A DNA stretch of 64,000 bases from the NCBI GenBank assembly GCA_021821195.1, contig JAKACT010000002.1:434001-498000 (forward strand), given 5' to 3'. A program made the position numbers and the translations under genes. This document shows positions 8,664 through 17,420 of this stretch, in pieces. The DNA is from Pseudomonadota bacterium (GTDB taxonomy: Bacteria; Pseudomonadota; Gammaproteobacteria; Xanthomonadales; Xanthomonadaceae). Numbering within the stretch: position 1 is the first letter of the stretch; each line of letters begins with the position of its first letter. The notes beneath the pieces were generated by a model. It saw only the letters and a list, made by a program, of their open reading frames with translations, was not told the DNA's origin and ran no database searches.

Positions 8664-9353
8664 ATGCCGGTTTTGCGGTTCGACAACGTCAGCAAGCTCT
8701 ACCCCGGCGGCCAGCCCGCGCTGTCCGAGGTGAGCTTCGCCGTGGACGCGGGTGAGATGCTGTTCGTCACCGGCCATTCCGGTGCCGGCAAGAGCACGCT
8801 GCTGAAACTGATCCAGCTGGCCGAGCGGCCCAGCCGCGGCGCGGTGCTGTTCGACGAGCGCAACCTGGCCAAGGTCCGCGGCGGGCGCATCGCCGCGCAC
8901 CGCCGCAACGTCGGCGTGGTCTACCAGAACCACCAGCTGCTGATGGATCGCAGCGTGGCCGACAACGTCGCGCTGCCGCTGGTGCTGCGCGGGATGAAGC
9001 GCGTCGAGATCGGCAAGCGGGTACGTTCGATCCTCGGTCGGGTGGGGCTGGAGGCGCGCGCCAACGCGCTGCCCACGCAGCTGTCGGCGGGCGAGCAGCA
9101 GCGCGTCGGCATCGCCCGCGCGGTGGTGGCCGAACCAAAGCTGCTGGTCGCCGACGAGCCCACCGGCAACCTCGATCCCACCCTGTCGGCCGAGATCATG
9201 GCGCTGTTCGCCTCCCTGCCCGAACGCGGCACCAGCGTGCTGATCGCCAGCCACGACCTGGCGCTGGTCAAGCGCATGCGCAGGCGCGTGCTGGTGCTGG
9301 AGCACGGCCGGCTGACCGACGACATCGCCCCGGAGGACCTGGCCGATGGCTAA
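8664..9353 (+). CDS. ftsE: Cell division ATP-binding protein FtsE
   Basis: FtsE is the cytoplasmic ATPase of the FtsEX complex, which links the division ring to periplasmic amidase activation. The 229-residue protein has Walker A GHSGAGKS, the signature LSAGEQQR and Walker B LLVADEPTGNLDP. The ATG at 8664 gives the standard PVLRFDNVSK opening; upstream codons in frame are non-coding in character. A GATACT -10-like element lies near 8628. The stop codon overlaps the ftsX start by eight bases (ATGGCTAA), so the two are translationally coupled. Confidence 0.96.
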   Translation: MPVLRFDNVSKLYPGGQPALSEVSFAVDAGEMLFVTGHSGAGKSTLLKLIQLAERPSRGAVLFDERNLAKVRGGRIAAHRRNVGVVYQNHQLLMDRSVADNVALPLVLRGMKRVEIGKRVRSILGRVGLEARANALPTQLSAGEQQRVGIARAVVAEPKLLVADEPTGNLDPTLSAEIMALFASLPERGTSVLIASHDLALVKRMRRRVLVLEHGRLTDDIAPEDLADG

Positions 9354-10308
9354 GCCCGGCAACCAGCGGGTCGAGAACCTGCACTCCAGCCGGGCCGGCG
9401 CGTGGCTCGAGCATCACGGTTACAGCGTGGTCGCCAGCCTGGGCCGGCTGCTGCGCAAGCCGTGGGCCAGCCTGCTCACGATCGGGGTGATGGCGCTGGC
9501 GCTGGCGCTGCCGCTGGGCCTGTGGGTGGTGCTGGCCAACGTGCAGCGGCTGGGCGGGCAGGTGCAGGCCGCGCGCGAGGTGACGGTGTTCCTGCAGCCG
9601 GGCATCGATGCGGCCAAGGCGCAGGCGCTGGCCGAGGTGCTGCGCGCGCGCAACGATGTCGCTTCGGTGGAACGGGTGGCGCCGGAACAGGCGCTGACGC
9701 AGCTGCGCCAACGCGACGACCTCGCCGCAGCCATCGATGCGCTGGGCGAAGACGCCGCGCGCGCGGCGCTGCCACAGGCGTTGCGGGTGATCCCGCGCGA
9801 CGACGAGCGCGCGCTGGTGCAGGCGGCGCAAGCGCTGCCGGAAACCGACCGCGTGCAGCATGACGCACGCTGGCGCGAACGGCTGCAGGCATGGCTGGGG
9901 TTCGGCGCGCGGGTGGTGCAGGTGCTGGCCGCACTGCTGGGGCTGGGCGCGCTGCTGGTGGTCGGCAACACCGTGCGGCTGGACATCCAGTCGCGGCGCG
10001 AGGAAATCGGCGTGCTGCAATTGCTCGGTGCCAGCGACGGTTTCGTGCGCCGCCCCTTCCTCTACCTCGGCGCCTGGTATGGGCTGGCCGCCGGCGCGCT
10101 CGCGCTGGGCATCCTCACCCTGGCATGGATGGCGCTGCAGGCGCCGCTGGCGGCGCTGGCGGCGCGCTATGGCAGCAGTTTCGCGCTGCAGGGCCTCGAT
10201 CCGCTGGCCGCCGCCTGCGTGCTGGGCGGCGCCGGCCTGCTGGGTTGGTTCGGCGCCGGCCTCGTCACCGGGCACTATCTGCGGCAGGCCCGCCCACGGG
10301 AGCATTGA
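9346..10308 (+). CDS. ftsX: Cell division membrane protein FtsX
   Basis: FtsX is the membrane partner of FtsE; its large periplasmic loop recruits and activates cell-wall hydrolase regulators such as EnvC. The 320-residue protein has a cytoplasmic N-terminus, a first span (about 47-65), an extracytoplasmic loop (66-200) and three C-terminal spans typical of the FtsX permease fold. It overlaps ftsE by eight bases. A single base separates its stop from the next gene, which encodes a double-receiver protein, so all three are probably one operon. Confidence 0.95.
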   Translation: MAKPGNQRVENLHSSRAGAWLEHHGYSVVASLGRLLRKPWASLLTIGVMALALALPLGLWVVLANVQRLGGQVQAAREVTVFLQPGIDAAKAQALAEVLRARNDVASVERVAPEQALTQLRQRDDLAAAIDALGEDAARAALPQALRVIPRDDERALVQAAQALPETDRVQHDARWRERLQAWLGFGARVVQVLAALLGLGALLVVGNTVRLDIQSRREEIGVLQLLGASDGFVRRPFLYLGAWYGLAAGALALGILTLAWMALQAPLAALAARYGSSFALQGLDPLAAACVLGGAGLLGWFGAGLVTGHYLRQARPREH

Positions 10309-10309
10309 G

Positions 10310-11140
10310 ATGGCCGAGAAACAGGACCTGCGCCACGTGGTCAGCGATGCGCCGCGGGTGATGGTGGTCGATGGCAGCAAGCTGGTGCGCAAGCTGGTCG
10401 GCGACACCCTGCTGAAGGAACTGCCGGGCGCGGAAGTGATCGGTTGTTCCGGCATCGCCGAGGCGCGCAAGGCGCTGGAGGCCGGTGCGGTCGACCTGGT
10501 CACCACCGCGCTGGTGCTGCCGGACGGCGACGGCCTGGCGCTGGCGCGCAGCGTGCGCGAGGCGTCCGGGCAGAGCTACGTGCCGGTGATCGTGATTTCC
10601 GGCAACGCCCAAGAGGCGCTGGAAACGCGCGCCTTCACCGAGGACATCACCGACTACTTTGACAAGTCGCTGGGCCAGACCGCGCTGGCCGCGTTCATCC
10701 GCGGCTACGTGCATCCGGCGCCGATCGAGGGTGCGCGGGTGCTGTACGTGGAGGACAGCCGGGTGGTGGCGGTGGCGACCAAGCGCATGCTGGAGCGCCA
10801 CGGCATGCAGGTGCTGCACGTGATCAGCGCCGAGGACGCGCTGGAACACCTGCACAAGTTCTTCGGCCGCAAGGATGGCGACGTCGGCGCCGACGTGGTG
10901 CTCAGCGACGTGTACCTGAAGGGTGCGCTCAGTGGGCGCGAACTGCTCAACCAGATTCGCGGCGTATTCCGCTACGGCAAGCGCCGCCTGCCGATGGTGA
11001 TGATGACCGGCGACGACAACCGCGACAACCAGGCCGCGCTGCTGCGCGACGGCGCCAACGACCTGGTGCTGAAGCCGATCGAGGAGCGCCTGCTGGTGAC
11101 CAAGGTGCTGTTCCAGCTGCGGCTGTCGAAGCTGGGCTGA
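10310..11140 (+). CDS. Double-receiver response regulator, first receiver degenerate
   Basis: The 276-residue protein consists of two receiver domains and no output domain. The second (142-270) is complete: acidic pair Glu148/Asp149, phosphoacceptor Asp200, Thr233 and Lys255. In the first (15-130) the position of the phosphoacceptor is Ala67 and the acidic pair is reduced to Asp21, so it cannot be phosphorylated in the normal way, although Ser97 and Lys119 remain. Proteins of this layout usually act by binding partners or by relaying phosphate. Its start lies one base after the ftsX stop, pointing to co-expression with FtsEX. The partner kinase is not in the window. Confidence 0.88.
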   Translation: MAEKQDLRHVVSDAPRVMVVDGSKLVRKLVGDTLLKELPGAEVIGCSGIAEARKALEAGAVDLVTTALVLPDGDGLALARSVREASGQSYVPVIVISGNAQEALETRAFTEDITDYFDKSLGQTALAAFIRGYVHPAPIEGARVLYVEDSRVVAVATKRMLERHGMQVLHVISAEDALEHLHKFFGRKDGDVGADVVLSDVYLKGALSGRELLNQIRGVFRYGKRRLPMVMMTGDDNRDNQAALLRDGANDLVLKPIEERLLVTKVLFQLRLSKLG

Positions 11141-11146
11141 GCATGC

Positions 11147-11172
11147 GGAAGGGGGCGTTGCCGCCCCCGTTC
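11147..11172. terminator. Probable bidirectional terminator between converging genes
   Basis: A seven-pair stem GGGGGCG (11151-11157) and CGCCCCC (11162-11168) closes a TTGC loop and is flanked by GGAA and TTCC that can extend it. It lies between the stops of the double-receiver gene and the converging DUF5916 gene. The T-run is poor on both strands. Confidence 0.5.
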
Positions 11173-11195
11173 CACTGTCGTCCGCGTCGCGCGGG

Positions 11196-13481
11196 TTACG
11201 GCTGCCAGCCGTAGCTCAGCTTCACGAACACGCTGCGGGTGTTGCCGAACAGCTCGCGATGGTCGTCGTCCATGAACGCGCCGTAGGACGCGCCGGCGTA
11301 CAGCGCAGTGCGCGGGTTGACCTTGTAGGAATAGACCAGCTGCGCGGCCCAGTCGCGCGCGCTTTCGTTGACCGCGTCGAGGTAGAGCGCCGGATCGCGG
11401 TCCACCTTGCTGCCCTGCACGGTGATGCGCAGCCGCTGGCGCGGGTCGAACTGCCAGCTGCCACCCGCGTTCAGCACGCTGGCGGTGAACGCGGTGCCGC
11501 CGTCGCGGCGCATGCGCTGGTGGACCAGGTCCATGTCCAGCGCGATGCCGCGGCCGACATTGAGGTTGCCGAACAGCTCGAGCATCGTGCGTCGGCCGGT
11601 GCGGTCCGCGGCCAGGTCCAGCATCTGCCCGACCTGCACGTAGGCGCCCAGCTGCAGCTTGCCGTTGGGGCGGAAGCTGGCGTTGACGTCGGCGTAGTGC
11701 TCGTCGAACAGCCGGCCTTCCCAGTACCGCGTGCGGGTCAGGCCGTGCAGGCGCAGGCCGCTCTGCATCGGCCCCTGCGCGTTGACCTGCGCTTCCAGTT
11801 CGCGCTCCAGCAGCTGGCCGTCGAAGCGGTGGGTGATGTCGAAGTCCATGTAGGCGTTGATGCGGTTGAACGCCTTGCCGTCGCGGAACCAGCTGTGGCC
11901 GCCGCCCAGCAGCGACTTGTCGTAGCCCACCTGGCCCATGAAGCCGAGATCGGCGCGGAAGCCGGGGTCGATGTCCATATGCCAGGCGTCGAAACTCCAG
12001 TTGCGGTTGCCGAACGAGTACGCGGCGCGCCAGGCGTTTCCGGACGGGGTGGCGTCGTCGCCCAACTCGTCCCTGTAGCCATCGACGATGGCGGCCGGAT
12101 ATTCCGACTGGCTGTGCAGGAACTGCGCGGTGGCGGTGTGGCTGCCCTGCTGCCAGCGCGCGTCGACGCCAGCGACGTTGTTGCTGTAGTCGTCGCCCTG
12201 GCGGAAGGTGCCGATCGCACCGACGCTGAAGTGGGTGTTGAGGTCATGGCGGTAGCGGCCCACCGCCACGTTGGCCTCCTGGTCGAGTTGCTCGAAGCCG
12301 GAACCCAGCACGCCCGGCACCAGCAGCAGGGTGGTGGCATCGCGCGCGACGATCGCACCGTAGGCGCCGCTGCCGGTGCGGCCGGTGACGCGCAGGCCGA
12401 AGTCGGGGTCGGCGATCTGGCGGGTGTAGAGCACGTCGAACTGGCTGGTGAAGTAGTCGGCGCCCTCCAGGAAGAACGGCCGCTTCTCCTGGTAGAACAG
12501 GGCGAAGCTGTCGTTGAAGCTGAGCTGCAGCTGGTCGGTCTCCACCTGCGAGAAGTCGGGGTTGAGGGTGGCATTGAGGGTCATCGCGGGCGACGGCGCC
12601 CAGCTCACGTCCACGCCCGGCTCGATGCTGGTGTCGCCGCTGCGCCAGCGTTCGCCGGCGCTGTCGCGGTCCTGCGTGGCGCCTACCGTCAGGGTCGGCA
12701 CGATCTCCAGGTTGCGGCCCTGCTGCGCCTCGGCCAGCCCGTCGTACTTGCCCCACTCGCACTGGAAGCAGTTGGATTCGCGCGGCACCCGGTGGCTGGC
12801 CAGCTGGTGGCGCTTGTCGCGCGGCCAGTTGCGGAACAGCGAGATGCCCCAGCGCTGGTCGCCGCCGGCGGCGGGAAAGCGCAGGGTGGAGAACGGGATG
12901 CGCACCTCCACTTCGTAGCCGTCGGCGGTCAGCCGGCCAGCGCTGGCCCACAGCCCGTCCCAGCTGGGGTCTTCCTGGTTGTTGCTGTTGGTTTCGTCGC
13001 GGATCAGGTCGGCCTGCACGCCCAGCGGGTTGACGATCAGCTCGTAGCCGCGGCGGTGATCGTTGAAGGTGTCGAGGAACACCCCGACCCAGTCGTCGTT
13101 GAACGCGGCGTCGCGGTCGCGCAGGTGGGCGCGGATGCGCGCGGGATCCGGGTCCATCGCGTGGAAGGCCAGGTACAGTGCATCGGCGGTGTAGCCCATC
13201 CGCACCGTGGTCTTCACCGGCGCGGGCGTGTTGTCGCCGGGCTGGATGTCGAAGGCGATCTCCTGCACCAGCGCGTCGCCCCACGCTGCCTCGTCCGGGT
13301 TGCCGTCGATGCTGATGTCGCCGCGCAGCAGCGGGATGCGGCCGCCGGGCACGAATGGCGAACGCGATACCGAACCGGCATCGTCCGCGGCGGGCGGGGT
13401 GGCGGCATGGGCGCCGGCGAACGGGGCGCACAGCAGCAGGGCTGCGATCAGGGCATGCGGCTTCAGGGCAAACGGCTTCAA
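11196..13481 (-). CDS. DUF5916 protein with CBM9-like N-terminal domain, secreted or outer membrane
   Basis: The 761-residue protein opens with a signal peptide (cleavage near AHA-AT). A beta-rich N-terminal domain (about 40-240) resembles the family 9 carbohydrate-binding fold (GNPDEAAW). A DUF5916 region follows, with the conserved QVETDQLQLSFNDSF and EKRPFFLEG segments. The C-terminal part has alternating beta strands ending in an aromatic residue region (SYGWQP), suggesting an outer-membrane barrel. The start chosen is TTG at 13481, five bases after GGAGAG, because it begins the signal peptide; there is no closer ATG. The function of the family is not known. It is a single gene, divergent from the aminopeptidase gene. 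Confidence 0.85.
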   Translation of the reverse strand: MKPFALKPHALIAALLLCAPFAGAHAATPPAADDAGSVSRSPFVPGGRIPLLRGDISIDGNPDEAAWGDALVQEIAFDIQPGDNTPAPVKTTVRMGYTADALYLAFHAMDPDPARIRAHLRDRDAAFNDDWVGVFLDTFNDHRRGYELIVNPLGVQADLIRDETNSNNQEDPSWDGLWASAGRLTADGYEVEVRIPFSTLRFPAAGGDQRWGISLFRNWPRDKRHQLASHRVPRESNCFQCEWGKYDGLAEAQQGRNLEIVPTLTVGATQDRDSAGERWRSGDTSIEPGVDVSWAPSPAMTLNATLNPDFSQVETDQLQLSFNDSFALFYQEKRPFFLEGADYFTSQFDVLYTRQIADPDFGLRVTGRTGSGAYGAIVARDATTLLLVPGVLGSGFEQLDQEANVAVGRYRHDLNTHFSVGAIGTFRQGDDYSNNVAGVDARWQQGSHTATAQFLHSQSEYPAAIVDGYRDELGDDATPSGNAWRAAYSFGNRNWSFDAWHMDIDPGFRADLGFMGQVGYDKSLLGGGHSWFRDGKAFNRINAYMDFDITHRFDGQLLERELEAQVNAQGPMQSGLRLHGLTRTRYWEGRLFDEHYADVNASFRPNGKLQLGAYVQVGQMLDLAADRTGRRTMLELFGNLNVGRGIALDMDLVHQRMRRDGGTAFTASVLNAGGSWQFDPRQRLRITVQGSKVDRDPALYLDAVNESARDWAAQLVYSYKVNPRTALYAGASYGAFMDDDHRELFGNTRSVFVKLSYGWQP

Positions 13482-13677
13482 GCGGGCTCTCCATCGCGAA
13501 TCGTCGATGACACTGGGATGCCGAACCAAAGGCCACGGTTGCCATGACTGATGGCAGGGGATTGCGGGCGGCAGCGGGCGCGCAGTGTGGTGCACGCGCG
13601 CTGCGGCGCGGCCGGGCATGCGACGGATGCGCGCTGGCGGCGATAAACTCGGGGTTTTCCGCTACCGGGTCGTGACC

Positions 13678-15627
13678 ATGCGTCAGCTGCTTCTTTCCGT
13701 TTCCATCGCCGCCGCGCTCGGCCTGGTCGCCACCGGCTGCCAGCGCAACCAGAACCCGGCGCCCGCCGCCGCCACGCCGGCCGCGCCGGCTGCCGCCGCA
13801 GGGAAGATCGTGGACGAGCATTCCTACGCCCAGCCGGACAAGGTCCGCACCACCGACCTGGCGCTGGACCTGGCCATCGACTTCGACAAGAAGACCATCG
13901 GCGGCACCGCCACCTACGCGCTGGACTGGCTGGACAAGTCCGCGACCCAGCTGGTGCTGGACACCCGCGACCTGACCATCGACAAGGCCGAAGGCCTCGG
14001 CGCCGACGGCAAGTGGGAGCCGCTGAAGTTCGCGCTGGCGGACAAGGACAAGGTGCTGGGCAGCGCGCTGACCATCGAAACCCCGAACCGGCCGGCCAAG
14101 GTGCGCGTCAGCTACACCACCTCGCCCGAGGCCTCGGGCCTGCAGTGGCTGGCGCCGTCGATGACGGAAGGCAAGCAGACCCCGTTCATGTTCAGCCAGT
14201 CGCAGCAGATCCACGCGCGCTCGTGGGTGCCGCTGCAGGACACCCCGCAGATCCGCTTCACCTACAGCGCCAACGTGAAGTCGCCGGCCAACGTGATGGT
14301 GCTGATGAGCGCCGACAACGACCCGGCCGCCGCGCGCGACGGCGACTACAGCTTCAAGATGCCGCAGAAGATCCCGTCCTACCTGCTCGCCATCGCCGCC
14401 GGCGACCTGGTGTTCAAGCCGGTCGGCGCGCGCAGCGGCGTGTGGGCCGAGCCGGCGATGGTGGACAAGGCGGTGGCCGAGTTCGATGACACCGAAAAGA
14501 TGATCGATGCCGCCGAGGGCCTGTACGGCCCGTACCGCTGGGGCCGCTACGACCTGCTGGTGCTGCCGCCCAGCTTCCCCTATGGCGGCATGGAGAACCC
14601 GCGCCTGACCTTCGCCACCCCCACCGTGATCGTCGGCGACAAGTCGCTGGTCTCGCTGATCGCGCACGAGCTGGCGCACAGCTGGTCGGGCAACCTGGTC
14701 ACCTTCGCCACCGACAAGGACAGCTGGCTCAACGAAGGCACCACCACCTACGTGCAGAGCCGCATCACCGAGGCGCTGTACGGCCGCGACATGGCCGCGA
14801 TGGAGGAGGTGATCGACCGCGACGAGCTGAAGAACGAATTCGAGTCTCTGGATCCCAAGCTGCAGCGGCTGTCGCTGAAGCCGGGCACGCTGGCCGACCC
14901 GGACGACCAGTCCAGCGCCACCGTGTACACCAAGGGCGCGTGGTTCCTGCAGTTCCTGGAGAAGCGTTTCGGCCGCGACGTGTTCGATCCGTGGCTGAAG
15001 GGCTACTTCGACCACTTCGCCTTCCAGAGCATCACCACCGCCCAGTTCCGCGATTACCTGCAGGCCAACCTGATCGACAAGCATCCGAACGTGGTGACGA
15101 TGCAGGAAGTCGACCAGTGGCTGTTTGAACCGGGTATCCCGGCCAACGCGCCGAAGGTGGAGTCCGGCAAGTTCAGCACGGTGAATGCCGCGCGCATCGC
15201 CTGGCAGGGCAGCGCCAAGCTGCCCGACAAGGCCATCACCGGCGCCTGGGGCACGCAGGAATGGGTGCATTTCCTCGAAGGCATGCCGGAGTCGCTGAAG
15301 GCGGAACAGCTGCAACAGCTGGACGAGGCCTACCACTTCACCGGCACGCCCAACGGCGAGATCGCGATGCGCTGGTACCCGCTGGCTGAACGCAGCGGGT
15401 ATGCGGCGGCGCGCGAGGAGATGGGCAAGTTCCTGGAGCGGGTCGGTCGCCGCAAGCTGATCCTGCCGGTCTACAAGGCGCTGGTGGCAACGCCGGACGG
15501 GCTGGCCTTCGCCGAGCAGGTGTTCGCCAAGGCCAAGCCGGCCACCCACCCGATCACCGCGGGTTCGGTGGAGGCGATCATCGCCGAAGCCAAGGCAAAG
15601 GCGCCGGCCGCACCGGCGGCGCAGTAA
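13678..15627 (+). CDS. M1-family metallo-aminopeptidase, lipoprotein (leukotriene A4 hydrolase-like)
   Basis: This zinc aminopeptidase removes N-terminal residues from peptides in the periplasm. The 649-residue protein has a lipoprotein signal ending in VATGC, then an Ala/Pro linker, the M1 beta-sheet domain, the substrate-binding motif GGMEN, the zinc site HELAH with its third ligand in NEGTTTY, and a helical C-terminal domain. The domain set and length fit the leukotriene A4 hydrolase-like branch. The ATG at 13678 starts the signal peptide; a GATAAA -10-like element lies about 32 bases upstream. A strong hairpin follows the stop. Confidence 0.92.
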   Translation: MRQLLLSVSIAAALGLVATGCQRNQNPAPAAATPAAPAAAAGKIVDEHSYAQPDKVRTTDLALDLAIDFDKKTIGGTATYALDWLDKSATQLVLDTRDLTIDKAEGLGADGKWEPLKFALADKDKVLGSALTIETPNRPAKVRVSYTTSPEASGLQWLAPSMTEGKQTPFMFSQSQQIHARSWVPLQDTPQIRFTYSANVKSPANVMVLMSADNDPAAARDGDYSFKMPQKIPSYLLAIAAGDLVFKPVGARSGVWAEPAMVDKAVAEFDDTEKMIDAAEGLYGPYRWGRYDLLVLPPSFPYGGMENPRLTFATPTVIVGDKSLVSLIAHELAHSWSGNLVTFATDKDSWLNEGTTTYVQSRITEALYGRDMAAMEEVIDRDELKNEFESLDPKLQRLSLKPGTLADPDDQSSATVYTKGAWFLQFLEKRFGRDVFDPWLKGYFDHFAFQSITTAQFRDYLQANLIDKHPNVVTMQEVDQWLFEPGIPANAPKVESGKFSTVNAARIAWQGSAKLPDKAITGAWGTQEWVHFLEGMPESLKAEQLQQLDEAYHFTGTPNGEIAMRWYPLAERSGYAAAREEMGKFLERVGRRKLILPVYKALVATPDGLAFAEQVFAKAKPATHPITAGSVEAIIAEAKAKAPAAPAAQ

Positions 15628-15636
15628 CCACGCCAC

Positions 15637-15663
15637 GCGCGCCGGCCCGCGTGGCCGGCGCGC
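15637..15663. terminator. GC-rich hairpin after the aminopeptidase gene
   Basis: A ten-pair perfect stem GCGCGCCGGC/GCCGGCGCGC encloses seven bases. No T-run follows, so it may be a Rho-assisted terminator or an mRNA end-stabiliser rather than a full intrinsic terminator. Confidence 0.45.
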
Positions 15664-15675
15664 CTCGCGTAGACG

Positions 15676-16644
15676 ATGGCCAAACCCTTCGTCCTGTCGT
15701 TGCTGCTGCTCGCGGCGCTGGTCGCCGCGATCGCCTTGTGGCGCGATCCCTACCTGCTGGTGCGCGCGGAGTTTGCGCGCCAGCGTGTTGCCGCAGGACT
15801 GTCCGCGGGCACGGCCGAAGCCGCCGGCCATCGCTGGGCGTATGCGTACCGCGAGGCCGACGATCCCGCCGCGCCCACCCTCGTCATGCTGCACGGCTAT
15901 ACCGGCAGCAAGGAGAATTGGTATCCGCTGGCGCGCGAACTGCGGGGCCGCTACCGGCTGCTGATTCCCGACCTGCCGGGCTGGGGCGCGTCGGAGCGCA
16001 AGCCCGGCGCCGCCTACGGTTTTCCCGAACAGGCGGAACGCGTGGCGGCGTTCCTCCGCGCCGCCTCGCCTGATCGGCCGGTGGTGCTGCTGGGGCATTC
16101 GATGGGCGGCGGCATCGCCGCGCTGGTCGCCGCGCGGCATCCGGACACGGTGGCGAAAGTGGGGCTGCTCAATGCGGCCGGCGTGCGCTTCAAGGACAAC
16201 CGCTTCGGCCTTGCCGTGTTGGCTGGCCGCAATCCGTTCGCGGTGGAGGACGCCGAGGGCCTGCAGCGCTACCTCGACACGGTGTTCTTCGACGCTGCCG
16301 CCAAGCCATGGATCCCGTGGCCGGCCTCGACCGGGCTGATCGAAAAACGCCGCGCCGACGCCGCCTTCGAGCAGTCGGTGCTGGATCGCATCGGCCGCGG
16401 CGAAGACAGCCTGCTGCCGGGCGAAGAGGCCGCACGCATCCGCCAGCCGGCGCTGCTGCTGTGGTGCCGGCAGGACGCGGTGATCGACGCCAGCGCGCTG
16501 GACCTGTACGCGGCGCGCATCCCGCAAGCGCGCAAGGTGCTGCTGGACGGCTGCGGCCACATGTCGCTGATGGAGCGCCCGCGCGAAGTGGCGGATGCCG
16601 TGATTGGGTGGATCGATGCCCACAATGGCGTTGCGGGACATTAA
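15676..16644 (+). CDS. Alpha/beta-hydrolase with N-terminal membrane anchor
   Basis: This is a serine hydrolase of lipase/esterase type; the substrate is unknown. The 322-residue protein has an N-terminal span (about 5-21) that acts as anchor or uncleaved signal, an oxyanion motif HGYTGSKENW, the nucleophile in GHSMGG, a lid insertion (about 175-240), the acid Asp in CRQDAV and the catalytic His in GCGHMS. The arrangement resembles the cold-adapted lipase 1 group. Its stop lies about 40 bases before the next lipoprotein gene, with which it may be co-transcribed. Confidence 0.87.
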   Translation: MAKPFVLSLLLLAALVAAIALWRDPYLLVRAEFARQRVAAGLSAGTAEAAGHRWAYAYREADDPAAPTLVMLHGYTGSKENWYPLARELRGRYRLLIPDLPGWGASERKPGAAYGFPEQAERVAAFLRAASPDRPVVLLGHSMGGGIAALVAARHPDTVAKVGLLNAAGVRFKDNRFGLAVLAGRNPFAVEDAEGLQRYLDTVFFDAAAKPWIPWPASTGLIEKRRADAAFEQSVLDRIGRGEDSLLPGEEAARIRQPALLLWCRQDAVIDASALDLYAARIPQARKVLLDGCGHMSLMERPREVADAVIGWIDAHNGVAGH

Positions 16645-16684
16645 GCTCGCGCAACCGTCGCTGTTCCCGCTCCGGATGCCCGCC

Positions 16685-17410
16685 ATGATCAAGTTCGCCA
16701 CGCTCGCCCTCGCCACCGCGCTGCTGCTTGTCGCCTGCAAGGGCGAGGACCCGGAGGCCGCCGCGCGCGCCGCCGCCGCGCAGGCGGAAGCGAAGGAGCA
16801 GGCCGCGGCGGCGATGGAGAAGCAGTTCGAGGACGCGGTGGCCGCGCACAACTGGCGGCTGGCCAAGGGCTACGGCGATGTCCTGCAGATCGACCACCCC
16901 ACCAGCCAGGCGGCGGCGCGGGTCAAGCCGCAGCTCGAGGACATCCGTGCCAAGGCCGAGGCCGAGGTGCTGCAGCAGCGGCTGGCGGCGCTGTGGAGCT
17001 ACGGCGATGAACCGGTGGGCAAGGACGGCCACCAGCTGTCGGCGTCGATCTATTCGCAGGAGCCGGTGGATACCGACGGCGGCGGTGCGCACCCGGTGCG
17101 GCTGATCTTCCGCGACCACCCGGAGTGGGGCCGCAGCGCCTACCTGGTGCTGGAGGCCGGCGACTTCGACTGCTACGGCGGTTGCAGGCTGGAGGTGGTG
17201 GCCGACGGCAAGACCCACACCCTGCCCGGCTCGCGGCCGAAGACCGACGAGGCCATCGCCATGTTCATCGAAGACTACAAGGCGCTGTGGAAGCTGGCGA
17301 AATCGGCCGGCCACCTGTCGATCGAATTCCCGACCAAGGCGGTGGGCAGGCGCACCGCCGAGTTCGAGGTCGGTGGGCTGGCGCCGTCGAAGCTGCCGAA
17401 GTGGAACTGA
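16685..17410 (+). CDS. Putative lipoprotein of unknown function
   Basis: I do not recognise this family. The 241-residue protein begins with a lipoprotein signal ending in LLLVAC, followed by an Ala/Glu/Gln-rich helix (about 22-110) likely to be a coiled coil, then a beta-rich domain with DCYGGC, a pair of cysteines that could form a disulfide. ATG at 16685 was preferred to 16676 because it begins the signal peptide. It converges on the PfkB kinase gene, ten bases away. Confidence 0.75.
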   Translation: MIKFATLALATALLLVACKGEDPEAAARAAAAQAEAKEQAAAAMEKQFEDAVAAHNWRLAKGYGDVLQIDHPTSQAAARVKPQLEDIRAKAEAEVLQQRLAALWSYGDEPVGKDGHQLSASIYSQEPVDTDGGGAHPVRLIFRDHPEWGRSAYLVLEAGDFDCYGGCRLEVVADGKTHTLPGSRPKTDEAIAMFIEDYKALWKLAKSAGHLSIEFPTKAVGRRTAEFEVGGLAPSKLPKWN

Positions 17411-17420
17411 GCGGGCCGGA

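Noticed and set aside
12244-16866. A 1540-codon open frame on the minus strand and other very long opposite-strand frames (20564-23281, 55155-58373, 6807-9362)
   Set aside because: They lie antisense to well-supported genes, have low-complexity His/Gln/Arg/Ala-rich translations, and arise because stop codons are rare at such high GC.
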